Counted from the stretch's first letter, positions 36,917 through 45,720 are shown. The stretch: DNA of 64,000 nucleotides from Streptomyces sp. CB01373 (GCF_002803075.1 NZ_NNBK01000007.1:248001-312000), one strand, 5' to 3'. Translations and numbers: made by a program. The notes: generated by a model not told the origin, from the letters alone.

Positions 36917-38194
36917 TCAACTCCCGCCGGGGAACAGCTCGGCGAGCAGCAGCGCGCATCGCAGTTCGGTCGTGGTGTGCCCCTCGGGGAGCAACTCCGC
37001 CGCCCGGTTCAGGCGGTAGGAGATCGTGTTGCGGTGCGCGTGCAGTGACTGGGCGGTCTGCGCGATGCTGCGGTCGCTGTCGATGTGCACCGCCAGCGTC
37101 CGCCGCAGCTCGTCCATCCGCGCGTCGGTACGGTGCAGCGGTCCCAGCACCGAGTGCGCGAACGCCCGCGCCCGGTGCGGATCGGCGGCGAGCAGCGAGA
37201 CCAGCTCGACGTCCGGGTAGTCCACGACCTGGCTGCCGGTCGCGCCGAGCCGGGCCACCCGCCGGGCGGCGACCGCCTGCTCGTGCGTGGTGCGGAAGCC
37301 GTCCACGCCGACCGCCGGCCGGCCCACCGCGACGCGCAGCGGCGGCGGCAGCGTGGCCTTCGTGTCGAGGACCGCCGGCACGTCGCCCTGGGGGCTGCCG
37401 AGCCAGACGTCCACCCGGGTGGCACCGCGCCGGATCACGAGGGGCCCGGGCTCGCTGAGCGTGAGACTCGCCAGGGACCCGGCGACGCCCGCGAAGTCGA
37501 ACAGCCGCGCCGTCTCGATGTCGAGCCCCTCGAGCCAGAGGATCAGGCCCACATGGGTCTGCTCCAGCCGGTGGCCGAGATCCTGGTCGGCGTCCTCGGC
37601 CGGCCGGCGTGTTCCGCCGAGGATCCGGCGCACCGCCTGCATCCGGGCGCCCTCGGTGCTCTCCTGCCACCGGCGCGCCTCCGCGGCGTAGGCGCGCGTG
37701 ATCTCGCTGATGAACGCGGACCAGCTCTGGATGACCGCGCGCGTGGCCGCCTGGACCGTCTCCAGGCGCCGCTCGGCCGGGACCAACTGCCCGATGCGGC
37801 CGATCAGTTCCTGGATGAGGAACTCCTGCCCGGTGTGCACGTTGCGCACGACCTCTTCGAGCGGGATGCCCTCGGCGACGTAGAACGCGATGTTCTGCGC
37901 CGGCTCGCTCGACTTCCCCAGCAGGGTGACGTCCTGTGTCACCAGCGCGGTGAGCGTGTCCAGCGTGCTGGCCTCGGTGGCCCGTCGCAGCGCCTCCCGC
38001 TCCTCGTCCGAGCGGTCCCCGGGCCAGTCCGTGAGCGTCTCCAGGATGTAGGCCGCCATCCTCCTGCCCGCGTCCACGCCCCAGGCGGTCGCCCGGTCGC
38101 CGATCGCCCTGGCGGCCCGGCGCCGTGTGGCCAGTGACGTGACCGGCTCTGTCACCGCGCCCGGCGAGAGGCGGCGGATCCAGTCGTGCTCCAT
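36917..38194 (-). CDS. PucR/CdaR-type regulator with C-terminal helix-turn-helix
   Basis: 425 residues from ATG 38192-38194 (AGGAGAG). N-terminal half is an all-helical sensor-like region (residues about 20-175, YVAEGIPLEEVVRNVHTGQEFLIQELI, RAVIQSWSAFISEITRAYAAEARRW). A GGDEF-like middle domain follows, then the CdaR C-terminal helix-turn-helix: LHRTDARMDELRRTLAVHIDSDRSIAQTAQSLHAHRNTISYRLNRAAELL. Members are usually activators of adjacent catabolic genes. It is divergent from the flavin monooxygenase operon across 289 bases that contain a 9-bp inverted repeat, so it almost certainly controls that operon. Confidence 0.88.
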   Translation of the reverse strand: MEHDWIRRLSPGAVTEPVTSLATRRRAARAIGDRATAWGVDAGRRMAAYILETLTDWPGDRSDEEREALRRATEASTLDTLTALVTQDVTLLGKSSEPAQNIAFYVAEGIPLEEVVRNVHTGQEFLIQELIGRIGQLVPAERRLETVQAATRAVIQSWSAFISEITRAYAAEARRWQESTEGARMQAVRRILGGTRRPAEDADQDLGHRLEQTHVGLILWLEGLDIETARLFDFAGVAGSLASLTLSEPGPLVIRRGATRVDVWLGSPQGDVPAVLDTKATLPPPLRVAVGRPAVGVDGFRTTHEQAVAARRVARLGATGSQVVDYPDVELVSLLAADPHRARAFAHSVLGPLHRTDARMDELRRTLAVHIDSDRSIAQTAQSLHAHRNTISYRLNRAAELLPEGHTTTELRCALLLAELFPGGS

Positions 38195-38257
38195 GGTGCT
38201 CTCCTCGGTACTGGCGGGCACTGTGGCCACATCGAACCACTTCCCTCCCGGTATGAG

Positions 38258-38311
38258 CACCGGTCCGGTCCCCGGAGCGCGAAGACCTGTTCACCCCGCA
38301 CAGGACCGGTG
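38258..38311. promoter_or_regulatory. Spaced inverted repeat in the PucR-monooxygenase gap
   Basis: CACCGGTCC (38258-38266) and GGACCGGTG (38303-38311) are 9-bp inverted repeats 36 bases apart, with a nested CCTGT/ACAGG pair between them. A candidate activator site; other parts of the gap show nothing distinctive. Confidence 0.35.
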
Positions 38312-38483
38312 ACCAGGCTTGTGCGCGGTGCCCCGCCCACCGGCGGGCGGGGCCGCCCCGCTCCCCCGGATCCACACCCCCGGCCGGGAACTTTGGGGCC
38401 GCTGACCATGGGCCCGGGCACGACCGCTCGCCCAGAGTCCTCTCCACGAACCATCCATGCGGGCAACCCAACGGGAGTGGGAA

Positions 38484-39710
38484 ATGAGTGTGACCACCCT
38501 GGCGAGCGAGGTCGTGTCGCTCCCTTCGGCAACCGGTACCGAGCCGGACACGGAGATCGTCGAGCGTGCCACCGCCCTGCGTGCGCTCATCCGGGAACAC
38601 GCGGAGCAGGGCAACCGTGAGGGCCGCGTCGTACCGGCCGTGATCGACGCGCTGGCCGGACAGGGCCTGCTGAGCCTCACCGTCCCCCGGCGGTACGGCG
38701 GCGCGGAGACGAACTCGCGGACCACCGTCGACGTGCTGGCCGCGCTGGCGCAGGCGGACGGATCCACCGGCTGGTCGGCGATGCTGCTGAACATCGGCAA
38801 CTGGTTCGCGACCACCTGGCCGGTCAGGGCCCAGGACGAGATCTGGGGCGAGGACCCCGCGAGCCGCTGCTGCGTGGTGCTGGCGCCGTCGGCCAAGGGC
38901 CGTCGTGTGGAGGGGGGTTGGGTGGTCTCCGGCCGCTGGCCGTACGCCTCCGGGTCGTACGCCGCCAGCCACGCGATCATGGGATTCCTCGCCCCGGAGG
39001 AGGACGGCGGCGCCGGCCACGCCCTGGCCGTCCTGCACCCGGGCGAGTGGACGATCGAGCGCTCCTGGTTCCCGATCGGCATGCGGGCGACGGGCAGCGA
39101 CACCGTGGTCGCCGAGGAGGTCTTCGTCCCCGACCACCGCGTCCAGTACTTCGACGACCTGGTCAAGGGCGACTACGCGACCGAGCTCCGCGACCGCGAA
39201 CCCCGGGCGAACGCCGCGTTCCTGCCGGCCGGCACCGTCATCTTCGGCGGCATCCAGATCGGGCTCGGGCGGGCGGCTCTCGAGCACTCCCTGGAGCGGA
39301 TGAAGGCCAAGGGCGTGGTGGGCACCGTCTACACGCAGACCCGTAACTCCCCCGTGCACCAAGTGGCCGTCGCCCAGGCGATGTCGAAGGTCGACGCGGC
39401 CGAACTGCTCGCCCACCGCGCCTGCCGGGACATCGACGAGGCCGCCCTGCGGGGGGAGTACCCCGCGGAACTCGCCCGCGCCCGCGTCCGTCACGACGTC
39501 GGCCACATCGTCACGCTCGTCCAGGAGGCCGTGGACGCGCTGCTCAAGGCGGCGGGGTCCAGCAGCTTCATGGAGACCAGCACGCTGGCCCGGCTCTTCC
39601 AGGACGTCGGCATGGCCGGCAGCCACGTGCACGCCACCCCCGGCATCGCGGCCGACGTCTACGGCAAGTTGCTGCTCGGCGCCGACGGCCCGCTGCCCCT
39701 CCATGTGTGA
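38484..39710 (+). CDS. Acyl-CoA dehydrogenase-fold flavin-dependent monooxygenase
   Basis: 408 residues from ATG 38484 (GGGAG at six bases). Group D flavin monooxygenase of the acyl-CoA dehydrogenase fold (HsaA/DszC/HpaH type): LAGQGLLSLTVPRRYGGAETNSRT, ADGSTGWSAMLLNIGNW, GWVVSGRWPYASGS, FPIGMRATGSDTVVAEEVFVPDH, and a C-terminal helical domain SSSFMETSTLARLFQDVGMAGSHVHATP. The acyl-CoA dehydrogenase catalytic Glu is not evident, which fits a monooxygenase. It needs reduced flavin, supplied by the next gene, a flavin reductase 19 bases downstream. Probable reaction: hydroxylation of an aromatic, hetero-atom or amino substrate. First gene of the operon. Confidence 0.85.
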   Translation: MSVTTLASEVVSLPSATGTEPDTEIVERATALRALIREHAEQGNREGRVVPAVIDALAGQGLLSLTVPRRYGGAETNSRTTVDVLAALAQADGSTGWSAMLLNIGNWFATTWPVRAQDEIWGEDPASRCCVVLAPSAKGRRVEGGWVVSGRWPYASGSYAASHAIMGFLAPEEDGGAGHALAVLHPGEWTIERSWFPIGMRATGSDTVVAEEVFVPDHRVQYFDDLVKGDYATELRDREPRANAAFLPAGTVIFGGIQIGLGRAALEHSLERMKAKGVVGTVYTQTRNSPVHQVAVAQAMSKVDAAELLAHRACRDIDEAALRGEYPAELARARVRHDVGHIVTLVQEAVDALLKAAGSSSFMETSTLARLFQDVGMAGSHVHATPGIAADVYGKLLLGADGPLPLHV

Positions 39711-39729
39711 GCCGGATCGGAGCGATTCC

Positions 39730-40269
39730 ATGACCGCGACCCTTTCCCCCCGCGAGGCCACCGCCGTGACGCCCGAGCGGTTCCGCCACGTCCTCGGCCA
39801 CTACCCCACGGGCGTCACCGTGGTGACGGCCCGTACCCCGCAGGGCGACCCGGTCGGCATGACGATCGGGAGCTTCACCTCCATCTCACTCGACCCGGCG
39901 CTCGTCGGCTTCTTCCCGGCCAGGACCTCCGGCACCTTCCCGGCGATCCGCGACTTCGGCAGCTTCTGCGTGAACGTCGTCGCGGAACAGCACCACGAGC
40001 TCTGCGCACGCTTCGCCGGACCCGCCGGCCGGCGCTTCCAGTCCCTCGCCTGGCGGGAGGCCCCCTCGGGCGCGCCGGTCCTCGACGACGCCCTCGCCTG
40101 GATCGACTGCGACATCGAGCAGATCACCGACACCGGCGACCACCACCTCGTGGTGGGCCGGGTGCGGGCGCTGAGCGCCGAGCCGGTGCGGCGGCCCCTG
40201 CTGTTCTTCCAGGGCGGACTCGGCTCGTTCCGCCCGCTGACGACCGACGTGAGGAGTGAGGAACGATGA
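39730..40269 (+). CDS. Flavin reductase domain protein
   Basis: 179 residues from ATG 39730 (CGGAG at eight bases). FMN-binding split-barrel flavin reductase: FRHVLGHYPTGVTVVTARTPQGDPVGMTIGSFTSISLDPALVGFFPART, FCVNVVAEQHHELCARFA, and DCDIEQITDTGDHHLVVGRV carrying the conserved histidines. Reduces FMN or FAD with NAD(P)H and passes it to the monooxygenase encoded just upstream. The stop overlaps the start of the crotonase-like gene (ATGA). Confidence 0.9.
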   Translation: MTATLSPREATAVTPERFRHVLGHYPTGVTVVTARTPQGDPVGMTIGSFTSISLDPALVGFFPARTSGTFPAIRDFGSFCVNVVAEQHHELCARFAGPAGRRFQSLAWREAPSGAPVLDDALAWIDCDIEQITDTGDHHLVVGRVRALSAEPVRRPLLFFQGGLGSFRPLTTDVRSEER

Positions 40270-41000
40270 ACCGGTCAGTTGCCGGGACGGCCCCCGTGAG
40301 CGCCACGAGGCGCGGACCCGCCACCTGGATCGAATGGGACAACGGCGCACGCAACCTGCTCGACCTGGAGGTCACCCGCGCTCTCGTCCGCGCGCTGCGC
40401 GAGGCCGACGAGGACAGCGCGTCCTCGGTGATCGTGCTGGCGGGGTCAGCGCGGACGTTCTGCGGCGGCGCCGACCTGGCGAAACTGAAGGCGACCGGGA
40501 CCGCCCGGGAGTTCGCCGCCGAGGTGATCGAGCTGCTGGGGCTCGTACCGCTGCTGCGCAAACCGGTGCTCGCCGCGGTGCGGGGCGACGCGCTGGCGTC
40601 GGGCTTCTCGATCGCGCTGCTCGCCGACGCCTGCGTCGCGGCCGACGACGCGGAGCTGGGCACGGTCGAGGTGGCCGGCGGCGGCTGGCCGATGATCGCC
40701 CAGGTTCCCGTGCGGCACCTGCTGCCGGCGAAGCTCGCGACGTACAACCTGGTCACCGGCCGTACGTTCACCGCCGCGCGTCTTGCGGCCCTCGGCGTGC
40801 TGGCCGGTACCGCACCGTCCGCCGAGGTCGACCGGCACGTCCAGGAGCTGGCCGAGGCCGCGGCCCGGTCCGGCGCGACGGCCGCGACGGGACGCCGCGC
40901 CCTGGCCGAGCTGAGCGTCAACGCGGGTTACGCCGCGGACCTCGACTCCGCAATGGCCCACTTCGTCGCCATGCTGGGACCGAAGGAGGCCGACGCGTGA
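40266..41000 (+). CDS. Enoyl-CoA hydratase/isomerase family protein
   Basis: 244 residues. Crotonase fold: VIVLAGSARTFCGGADLAKLK contributes the first oxyanion-hole segment, and GDALASGFSIALLADACVAADDAELGTVEV the second, with a Glu at the usual catalytic position. The N-terminal WIEWDNGARNLLD replaces the common LNRPxxxNAL motif, so the protein is divergent. It may hydrate, isomerise or cleave C-C bonds; the substrate need not be a CoA ester. Overlaps both neighbours by four bases, so all three are coupled. Confidence 0.85.
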   Translation: MNRSVAGTAPVSATRRGPATWIEWDNGARNLLDLEVTRALVRALREADEDSASSVIVLAGSARTFCGGADLAKLKATGTAREFAAEVIELLGLVPLLRKPVLAAVRGDALASGFSIALLADACVAADDAELGTVEVAGGGWPMIAQVPVRHLLPAKLATYNLVTGRTFTAARLAALGVLAGTAPSAEVDRHVQELAEAAARSGATAATGRRALAELSVNAGYAADLDSAMAHFVAMLGPKEADA

Positions 41001-41821
41001 GCGCCCTCGACACGGGCACGGCCTTCGGCACCGACGCCGCCGTCGACCTCGCCCGCCGGATCCGGCTGCACGCGGTGCGGATGGTGACCCCGCACGGGTT
41101 CGGCTACCTCGGCCAGGCCCTGTCGTCGGCCGAGCAGCTGGCCGTGCTGCACACCCACTGGTTCCGGCAGGGCGTCGACCGCTTCGTCTGCTCCCCCGGG
41201 CACTACGTCATCGCCGCGTACGCCGTGGCCCGCGAGGCGGGCGAACTCACCGACGCGCAGCTCGGCGAGTACGGGCAGGACGGTGCCGACCTGGAGGCGA
41301 TCGGCACCGAGACCAGTCCCGCCGTCGACCTCACCTGCGGTTCGCTCGCCCAGGGCCTGTCCGGCGCGGCCGGGTTCGCGCTCGCGGACCGGCTGCGCGG
41401 TCTGGAGGGCTCCCGGCGCACCTTCGTCCTGGTCAGCGACGGGGAGATGCAGGAGGGGCAGACCTGGGAAGCGGCGCTGTTCGCGGCCCACCACCGGCTG
41501 CGCGACGTGGTGGTCCTGCTCGACGCGAACGACTCGCAGGTCGACGGCCCGGTCAGCTCGATCACCACGATCGACCCGCTGGTGGACAAGTGGGCGTCGT
41601 TCGGCTGGTACGCCGAGGAGGTCGACGGCCACGACACCGCGGCGCTCCGGGCCGCCCTGGGGCGCGCGATCGAGGACGAGCGTCCGGGCGTGGTGGTGGC
41701 GCGGACGTCCACGGTGCACGGGCTCGCCTGTCTGCCCGAGGACGCGGACGGGCATTTCATCAAGCTGCCGGCCGAGCTCGCCGCCCGCGCCCTGGCGGAG
41801 TTGGAGGACGGCGATGCGTGA
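40997..41821 (+). CDS. Split transketolase, N-terminal (TPP-binding) subunit
   Basis: 274 residues from GTG 40997 (AAGGAGG upstream), coupled to the crotonase by a four-base overlap. Thiamine diphosphate module: CSPGHYVIAAYAVA at about 65-78, TCGSLAQGLSGAAGFALAD, and the metal/TPP motif VSDGEMQEG with LLDANDSQVDG about 30 residues later. Length and order match N-terminal halves of two-subunit transketolases. Known catabolic examples of split enzymes act on unusual ketoses, such as 6-deoxy-6-sulfofructose and apulose 4-phosphate. The partner follows with an 8-base overlap. Confidence 0.92.
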   Translation: MSALDTGTAFGTDAAVDLARRIRLHAVRMVTPHGFGYLGQALSSAEQLAVLHTHWFRQGVDRFVCSPGHYVIAAYAVAREAGELTDAQLGEYGQDGADLEAIGTETSPAVDLTCGSLAQGLSGAAGFALADRLRGLEGSRRTFVLVSDGEMQEGQTWEAALFAAHHRLRDVVVLLDANDSQVDGPVSSITTIDPLVDKWASFGWYAEEVDGHDTAALRAALGRAIEDERPGVVVARTSTVHGLACLPEDADGHFIKLPAELAARALAELEDGDA

Positions 41822-42818
41822 GGCCCCCTACCGGACCGAGCTGAAGCCCTACGGCCGCGCGCTCGTGGAACTGGCACGCACCCGCGAGGACATCGTGTGC
41901 CTCTCGGGCGACCTGACCCGGCAGTGCGAGGTCGACCTGTTCCAGGACGTCTTCCCGGAGCGGTTCGTCCACGCGGGCATGGCCGAGGCCAACATGATGT
42001 CGATGGCCGGAGCCCTCGCCCGCGAGGGGCTTCAGCCCTGGGTGCACACCTTCGGCGTGTTCGCCACCCGACGGCCCTACGACCAGATCGTCAACGCGAT
42101 CGCCTGTCCCAACCTGCCGGTCCGGATCATCGGCTTCATGCCCGGGATCTCCACCCCGGGCGGGCCCAGCCACCAGGCGATCGAGGACGTCGCGATCATG
42201 CGGGCACTGCCGAACATGACCGTGATCGACGTCGCCGACGCGGTGGAGATCCGGCAGGCGGTGCCGCGGCTCGCCGATCTTCCCGGCCCGGTCTATCTGC
42301 GCCTCAAGCGCGGTGAGATCCCGGTGGTGTTCGACGACGACCACGAGTTCCGCGTCGGGGCGGGCCGGCAGCTCCTGCCCGGCGGCGAGGTCGCCCTGCT
42401 CACCAGCGGCATGATGCTGCCCGCCACGCTGCGGGCAGCGGCCGGGCTGCGCGCCCACGGCGTCGACGCCGGTGTCACCAGCCTGCCGACGATCAAACCC
42501 CTCGACCACGGCGCCGTCCTCACCGCCGTACGAGGTGCCCGCGGCGTGGTGACGGTGGAGAACCACAGTGTCGTCGGCGGACTCGGGTCGAGTGTGGCCG
42601 AGGTCCTCGCCGAGGCCGGAGCGGGCGTGCCGCTGCGCCGCATCGGCCTGCGCGACACCTTCGCCGAGGGGTCCAGGACCGGCCCCTACCTGTTCGAGAA
42701 GTACGGCCTGTCCGTGCGGGAGATCGTCAAGGCCGCCTGGGAGCTGACCGGCCGCGAGGGGCCGGCCCCCGAGGTCGCCGTGCCCGAGCCGGAGACCGGC
42801 GAGTACGCCCCCGTGTGA
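41814..42818 (+). CDS. Split transketolase, C-terminal (pyrimidine/C-domain) subunit
   Basis: 334 residues from ATG 41814. Pyrimidine-binding domain: CLSGDLTRQCEVDLFQDVFPERFVHAGMAEANMMSMAGALAREG, which contains the conserved Glu that activates TPP, then VHTFGVFATRRPYDQIVNAIA and the GPSHQAIEDVAIMRALPNMTV loop. The C-terminal domain ends SVAEVLAEAGAGVPLRRIGLRDTFAEGS. Forms one transketolase with the upstream subunit and transfers a two-carbon unit. A third protein, the M24 enzyme, starts 38 bases later. Confidence 0.92.
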   Translation: MREAPYRTELKPYGRALVELARTREDIVCLSGDLTRQCEVDLFQDVFPERFVHAGMAEANMMSMAGALAREGLQPWVHTFGVFATRRPYDQIVNAIACPNLPVRIIGFMPGISTPGGPSHQAIEDVAIMRALPNMTVIDVADAVEIRQAVPRLADLPGPVYLRLKRGEIPVVFDDDHEFRVGAGRQLLPGGEVALLTSGMMLPATLRAAAGLRAHGVDAGVTSLPTIKPLDHGAVLTAVRGARGVVTVENHSVVGGLGSSVAEVLAEAGAGVPLRRIGLRDTFAEGSRTGPYLFEKYGLSVREIVKAAWELTGREGPAPEVAVPEPETGEYAPV

Positions 42819-42856
42819 ACGGCAGTTCCCTCCAACCACCGTAGAAAGAGAGCGAC

Positions 42857-44170
42857 ATGGCACTGCATGGCATCGCCTCGCCCGGCGCGACCCTCGGCGT
42901 CGACTGGGAGGAGCGCGTCGACTTCAAGCGGCTGCGCACCGAACGTCTGGCCCGGGCCCGCGCCGCGCTTGAGGCCTCCGACCTGGGGGCGCTCATCCTG
43001 TTCGACCAGAACAACATCCGCTACACCACCGCCACCCACATCGGGAACTGGGCCCGGGACAAGCTGTTCCGCTGCGTGCTGCTCATGCGGGGCGAGGACC
43101 CGATCCTGTGGGACATCGGCTCGGCGGCGCGGCAGCACAGGACGCACGCGAGCTGGCTGCCCGAGTCCAGCTGGCAGGCCGGCATCTCCAGCTGGCGCGG
43201 TTCCATCCCCGAGAACGTCGGCGTGGAGGCCGGCAACGCCCGGCGGATCGCCGGGCACCTGCGGGAGCGTGGACTGCACCGCGAGCCGGTCGGCGTCGAC
43301 GTTGTCGAGATCCCGGTGCTGCGGGCCCTGGAGGGCGAGGGCCTGCACATCGTCAACGGGCAGGAACTCATGCAGCAGGCCCGCAGGATCAAGACCGTCG
43401 ACGAGATCGCGCTGCTCGACCACGCGGCCGGCATGGTCGACGCGGCCTACGACGAGCTCTACCGCACCCTGCACGTCGGCATGCGCGAGAACGAGGCCGT
43501 GGCCCTGGTCAACCGGGTCCTGTACGAGAACGGCTCGGAGGAGGTCGAGGCGGTCAACGCGATCTCCGGTGAGCGGTGCAGCCCGCACCCCCATGTGTTC
43601 AGCGACCGCATGACCCGTCCCGGCGACACCGCCTACTTCGACATCATCCACTCCTTCAACGGCTACCGGACCTGCTACTACCGCACCCTCAACATCGGCA
43701 GTTCCAACGCCGCCCAGCGCGACGCCTACCAGCGGGCCCGCGACGCGATCGACCAGGCCATCGCCGCGGTACGCCCCGGCGCGACCACCCGCGACGTGGC
43801 CCTGGCCCTGCCCAGCGCCGCCGATCTCGGGTACGCGAGCGAGGAGGAGGCGTTCGGCCTGCAGTACTGCCACGGGGTCGGGCTGTCGGTGTGGGAGCAG
43901 CCGCTGATCAGCCGCTACCACTCGCTGGAGCACCCGGTGCCGATCGAGGAGGGCATGGTCTTCGCGCTGGAGACCTACTGGCCCACCAAGGACGGCTCGT
44001 CCGCGGCACGTATCGAGGAGGAGGTGGTGGTGACCGGGGACGGTGCCCGGGTGATCACCCGCTTCCCGGCCGACGAGCTTCTGGTGGCCGGCACCCGCTA
44101 CTGGAACGGCTTCGGCTTCGCCGTCGACTCCGGCGACCGGGCCCCGGCCGGCGACACGGCGAGGAGCTGA
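42857..44170 (+). CDS. M24/DddP-like pita-bread fold enzyme with a substituted metal ligand
   Basis: 437 residues from ATG 42857. N-terminal creatinase domain (ALILFDQNNIRYTTAT) and C-terminal M24 domain. The N-terminus strikingly resembles DMSP lyase DddP (GATLG start, FDxxNIRYxT, RxVLL). M24 metal positions seen: Asp262 (YFDII), Cys273 where the second Asp of the SDxTRT motif is expected (RTCYYRT), His339 (CHGVGL), Glu372 (FALET) and Glu387 (RIEEEVVV). So one of five ligands is Cys, suggesting altered metal use or a metal-independent, creatinase-like reaction. Not a peptidase by context: it sits in a monooxygenase-transketolase operon. Confidence 0.85.
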   Translation: MALHGIASPGATLGVDWEERVDFKRLRTERLARARAALEASDLGALILFDQNNIRYTTATHIGNWARDKLFRCVLLMRGEDPILWDIGSAARQHRTHASWLPESSWQAGISSWRGSIPENVGVEAGNARRIAGHLRERGLHREPVGVDVVEIPVLRALEGEGLHIVNGQELMQQARRIKTVDEIALLDHAAGMVDAAYDELYRTLHVGMRENEAVALVNRVLYENGSEEVEAVNAISGERCSPHPHVFSDRMTRPGDTAYFDIIHSFNGYRTCYYRTLNIGSSNAAQRDAYQRARDAIDQAIAAVRPGATTRDVALALPSAADLGYASEEEAFGLQYCHGVGLSVWEQPLISRYHSLEHPVPIEEGMVFALETYWPTKDGSSAARIEEEVVVTGDGARVITRFPADELLVAGTRYWNGFGFAVDSGDRAPAGDTARS

Positions 44171-44172
44171 CC

Positions 44173-44481
44173 GTGCTGGAGCACTACGTGGTCTTCCGGC
44201 CCCGGCCCGGCCGGGAGCGGGAGCTGGCCGGCGCGCTCACCGAACTGAGCGAAGGACTGGCCGGCGAAGTCCCCGGGATGACGGATCTGACCTGGGGCGA
44301 CAACACCAATCCGTCCGGCCTCGACCGCGGCCTCACCCACGGCTGCCTGGGCCGGTTCACCGACCGGGAGGCCTTCGAACGCTACTGGGCCCACCCGGCC
44401 CACGAGCGGTTCATGCACGTCCTCGACGACATCTGCGAGGACCGGTTCGCGCTCGACTACACGAGCCGGACGAGCGGATGA
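44173..44481 (+). CDS. Dabb (stress-responsive alpha/beta barrel) protein
   Basis: 102 residues from GTG 44173, two bases after the previous stop. The dimeric ferredoxin-like alpha/beta-barrel pattern is clear: LEHYVVFRPRPGRERELAGALTEL, then MTDLTWGDNTNPSGLDRGLTHGCLGRF, and AFERYWAHPAHERFMHVL. In catabolic operons such domains act as small lyases, isomerases or cyclases, or as accessory dimers. Fits as the penultimate enzyme of this operon. Confidence 0.85.
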   Translation: MLEHYVVFRPRPGRERELAGALTELSEGLAGEVPGMTDLTWGDNTNPSGLDRGLTHGCLGRFTDREAFERYWAHPAHERFMHVLDDICEDRFALDYTSRTSG

Positions 44482-44665
44482 CGACGGCGTTCGGCGGGCG
44501 ACGGCAACGGGCCCGCTGCGCCGTTCGGTGAGTGAAGGAGTCGGGTCCGGGGCGCGCGGGCGGTCATGACGGGCTGCCGGACGCGTCGGGAGCAGGATGA
44601 CCGCGACGCGGTACGGCCGAGGGGCCGAACGGAGCGACCGGGGCAACGGGATGGGAGCAACAGGG

Positions 44666-45538
44666 ATGGATGGGATCGGGTTCGTCGGGCTCGGCACGAT
44701 GGGCCGGCCGATGGCGCGCAGGCTGCTGGCCGCCGGCCACCGCGTGGTGGTGTGGAACAGGTCGCGGCCGGCGGTCGAGGAGCTGTGCGGGGACGGGGCG
44801 GAGGCCGCGGCGGACCTCGCGGAGGTGTTCCGGCTCCCCGTCGTGATGAGCGTGCTGTCCGACGACGCCGCCGTCCGGTCGCTCATCCTGGACAGCGGGG
44901 TGCTGGACGACGCCGAGTGCCGCGTGCACGTGAACCTCGCGACGGTGTCGGCGGGCTTCGCCGCCGAGGCGGAGCAGCGGCACACGCAACGGGGCATCGG
45001 GTACGTGGCGGCGCCGGTCCTCGGCCGGACCGACGTGGCGGCGGCCGGAAGGCTCAACGTCCTGGCCGCCGGTGCCCCGGAGGCACTGGACCTGGCACGG
45101 CCCGTACTCGAACCGCTGGCCGCGCGGATCTGGGAACTCGGGACCGATCCGGCACGCGCCAACGTCGTCAAGATCACGGTCAACTTCCTGCTGGCCGCCG
45201 CGGTCGAGGCCACCGCGGAGGCGACGTCGCTGGTGGAGTCGTACGGCGTCGACGCCGCCGCGTTCGTCGAGCTGATCGGCGGCACGCTGTTCCCCGGCCC
45301 GGTCTACGGCACGTACGGCGGGCTCATGGCCGAACAGCGTTACGAGCCGCCCGGGTTCACCGCGCGGCTCGGGCTGAAGGACGTGGGCCTCGCCCTGTCG
45401 GCGGCGCAGCGGCGCGACCTGGCCCTGCCCACCGGCAGCCTGGTGCGGGACGCCCTGCTCGAAGCCGTCGCGGCCGGCTGGTCGGAGCGCGACTGGGCCA
45501 CGCTCGCCGAGGTCGCCCGGCGCAGGGCGGGCCGCTGA
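44666..45538 (+). CDS. Beta-hydroxyacid dehydrogenase (HIBADH family)
   Basis: 290 residues from ATG 44666 (GGGAG at eight bases). Rossmann motif GIGFVGLGTMGRPMARRLLAAGH, substrate loop LATVSAGFAAE, GYVAAPVLGRTDVAAAGRL, and the catalytic Lys and Asn in ANVVKITVNFLLA. NAD(P)-dependent oxidation of a 3-hydroxyacid or reduction of a related oxo compound. 184 bases separate it from the Dabb gene, so it may have its own promoter, but orientation and function fit the operon. Upstream ATGs at 44597 and 44651 lack ribosome binding sites. Confidence 0.88.
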   Translation: MDGIGFVGLGTMGRPMARRLLAAGHRVVVWNRSRPAVEELCGDGAEAAADLAEVFRLPVVMSVLSDDAAVRSLILDSGVLDDAECRVHVNLATVSAGFAAEAEQRHTQRGIGYVAAPVLGRTDVAAAGRLNVLAAGAPEALDLARPVLEPLAARIWELGTDPARANVVKITVNFLLAAAVEATAEATSLVESYGVDAAAFVELIGGTLFPGPVYGTYGGLMAEQRYEPPGFTARLGLKDVGLALSAAQRRDLALPTGSLVRDALLEAVAAGWSERDWATLAEVARRRAGR

Positions 45539-45548
45539 CACGCGCGAA

Positions 45549-45570
45549 AGCCCCACGTCGCGGGGCGTGG
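45549..45570 (+). terminator. Short hairpin after the dehydrogenase gene
   Basis: CCCCACG / CGTGGGG, 7-bp stem with an 8-nt loop, ten bases after the stop. Confidence 0.45.
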
Positions 45571-45720
45571 GGTCCGTCGGAGTGGTTGTGCCGCGGCGGC
45601 CGGTCCGCCCGGTGCCGTTGGTGGAATACGGCTCGGGATGCGCGACCCGGTCCTCGGGACGCGCGACCCGTTCCGACGCCGGGGCACCGGTCCGTCCGGC
45701 ACAGCGAGGAGTGAAGGCTC

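Noticed and set aside
36705..39761. 1018-codon open frame on the minus strand
   Set aside because: It runs antisense through the monooxygenase gene and in another frame across the PucR gene; the translation is low-complexity and the sense genes show clear families.
42857..44170. Ordinary Xaa-Pro aminopeptidase
   Set aside because: One metal ligand is replaced by Cys, the N-terminus is DddP-like and the operon is catabolic.
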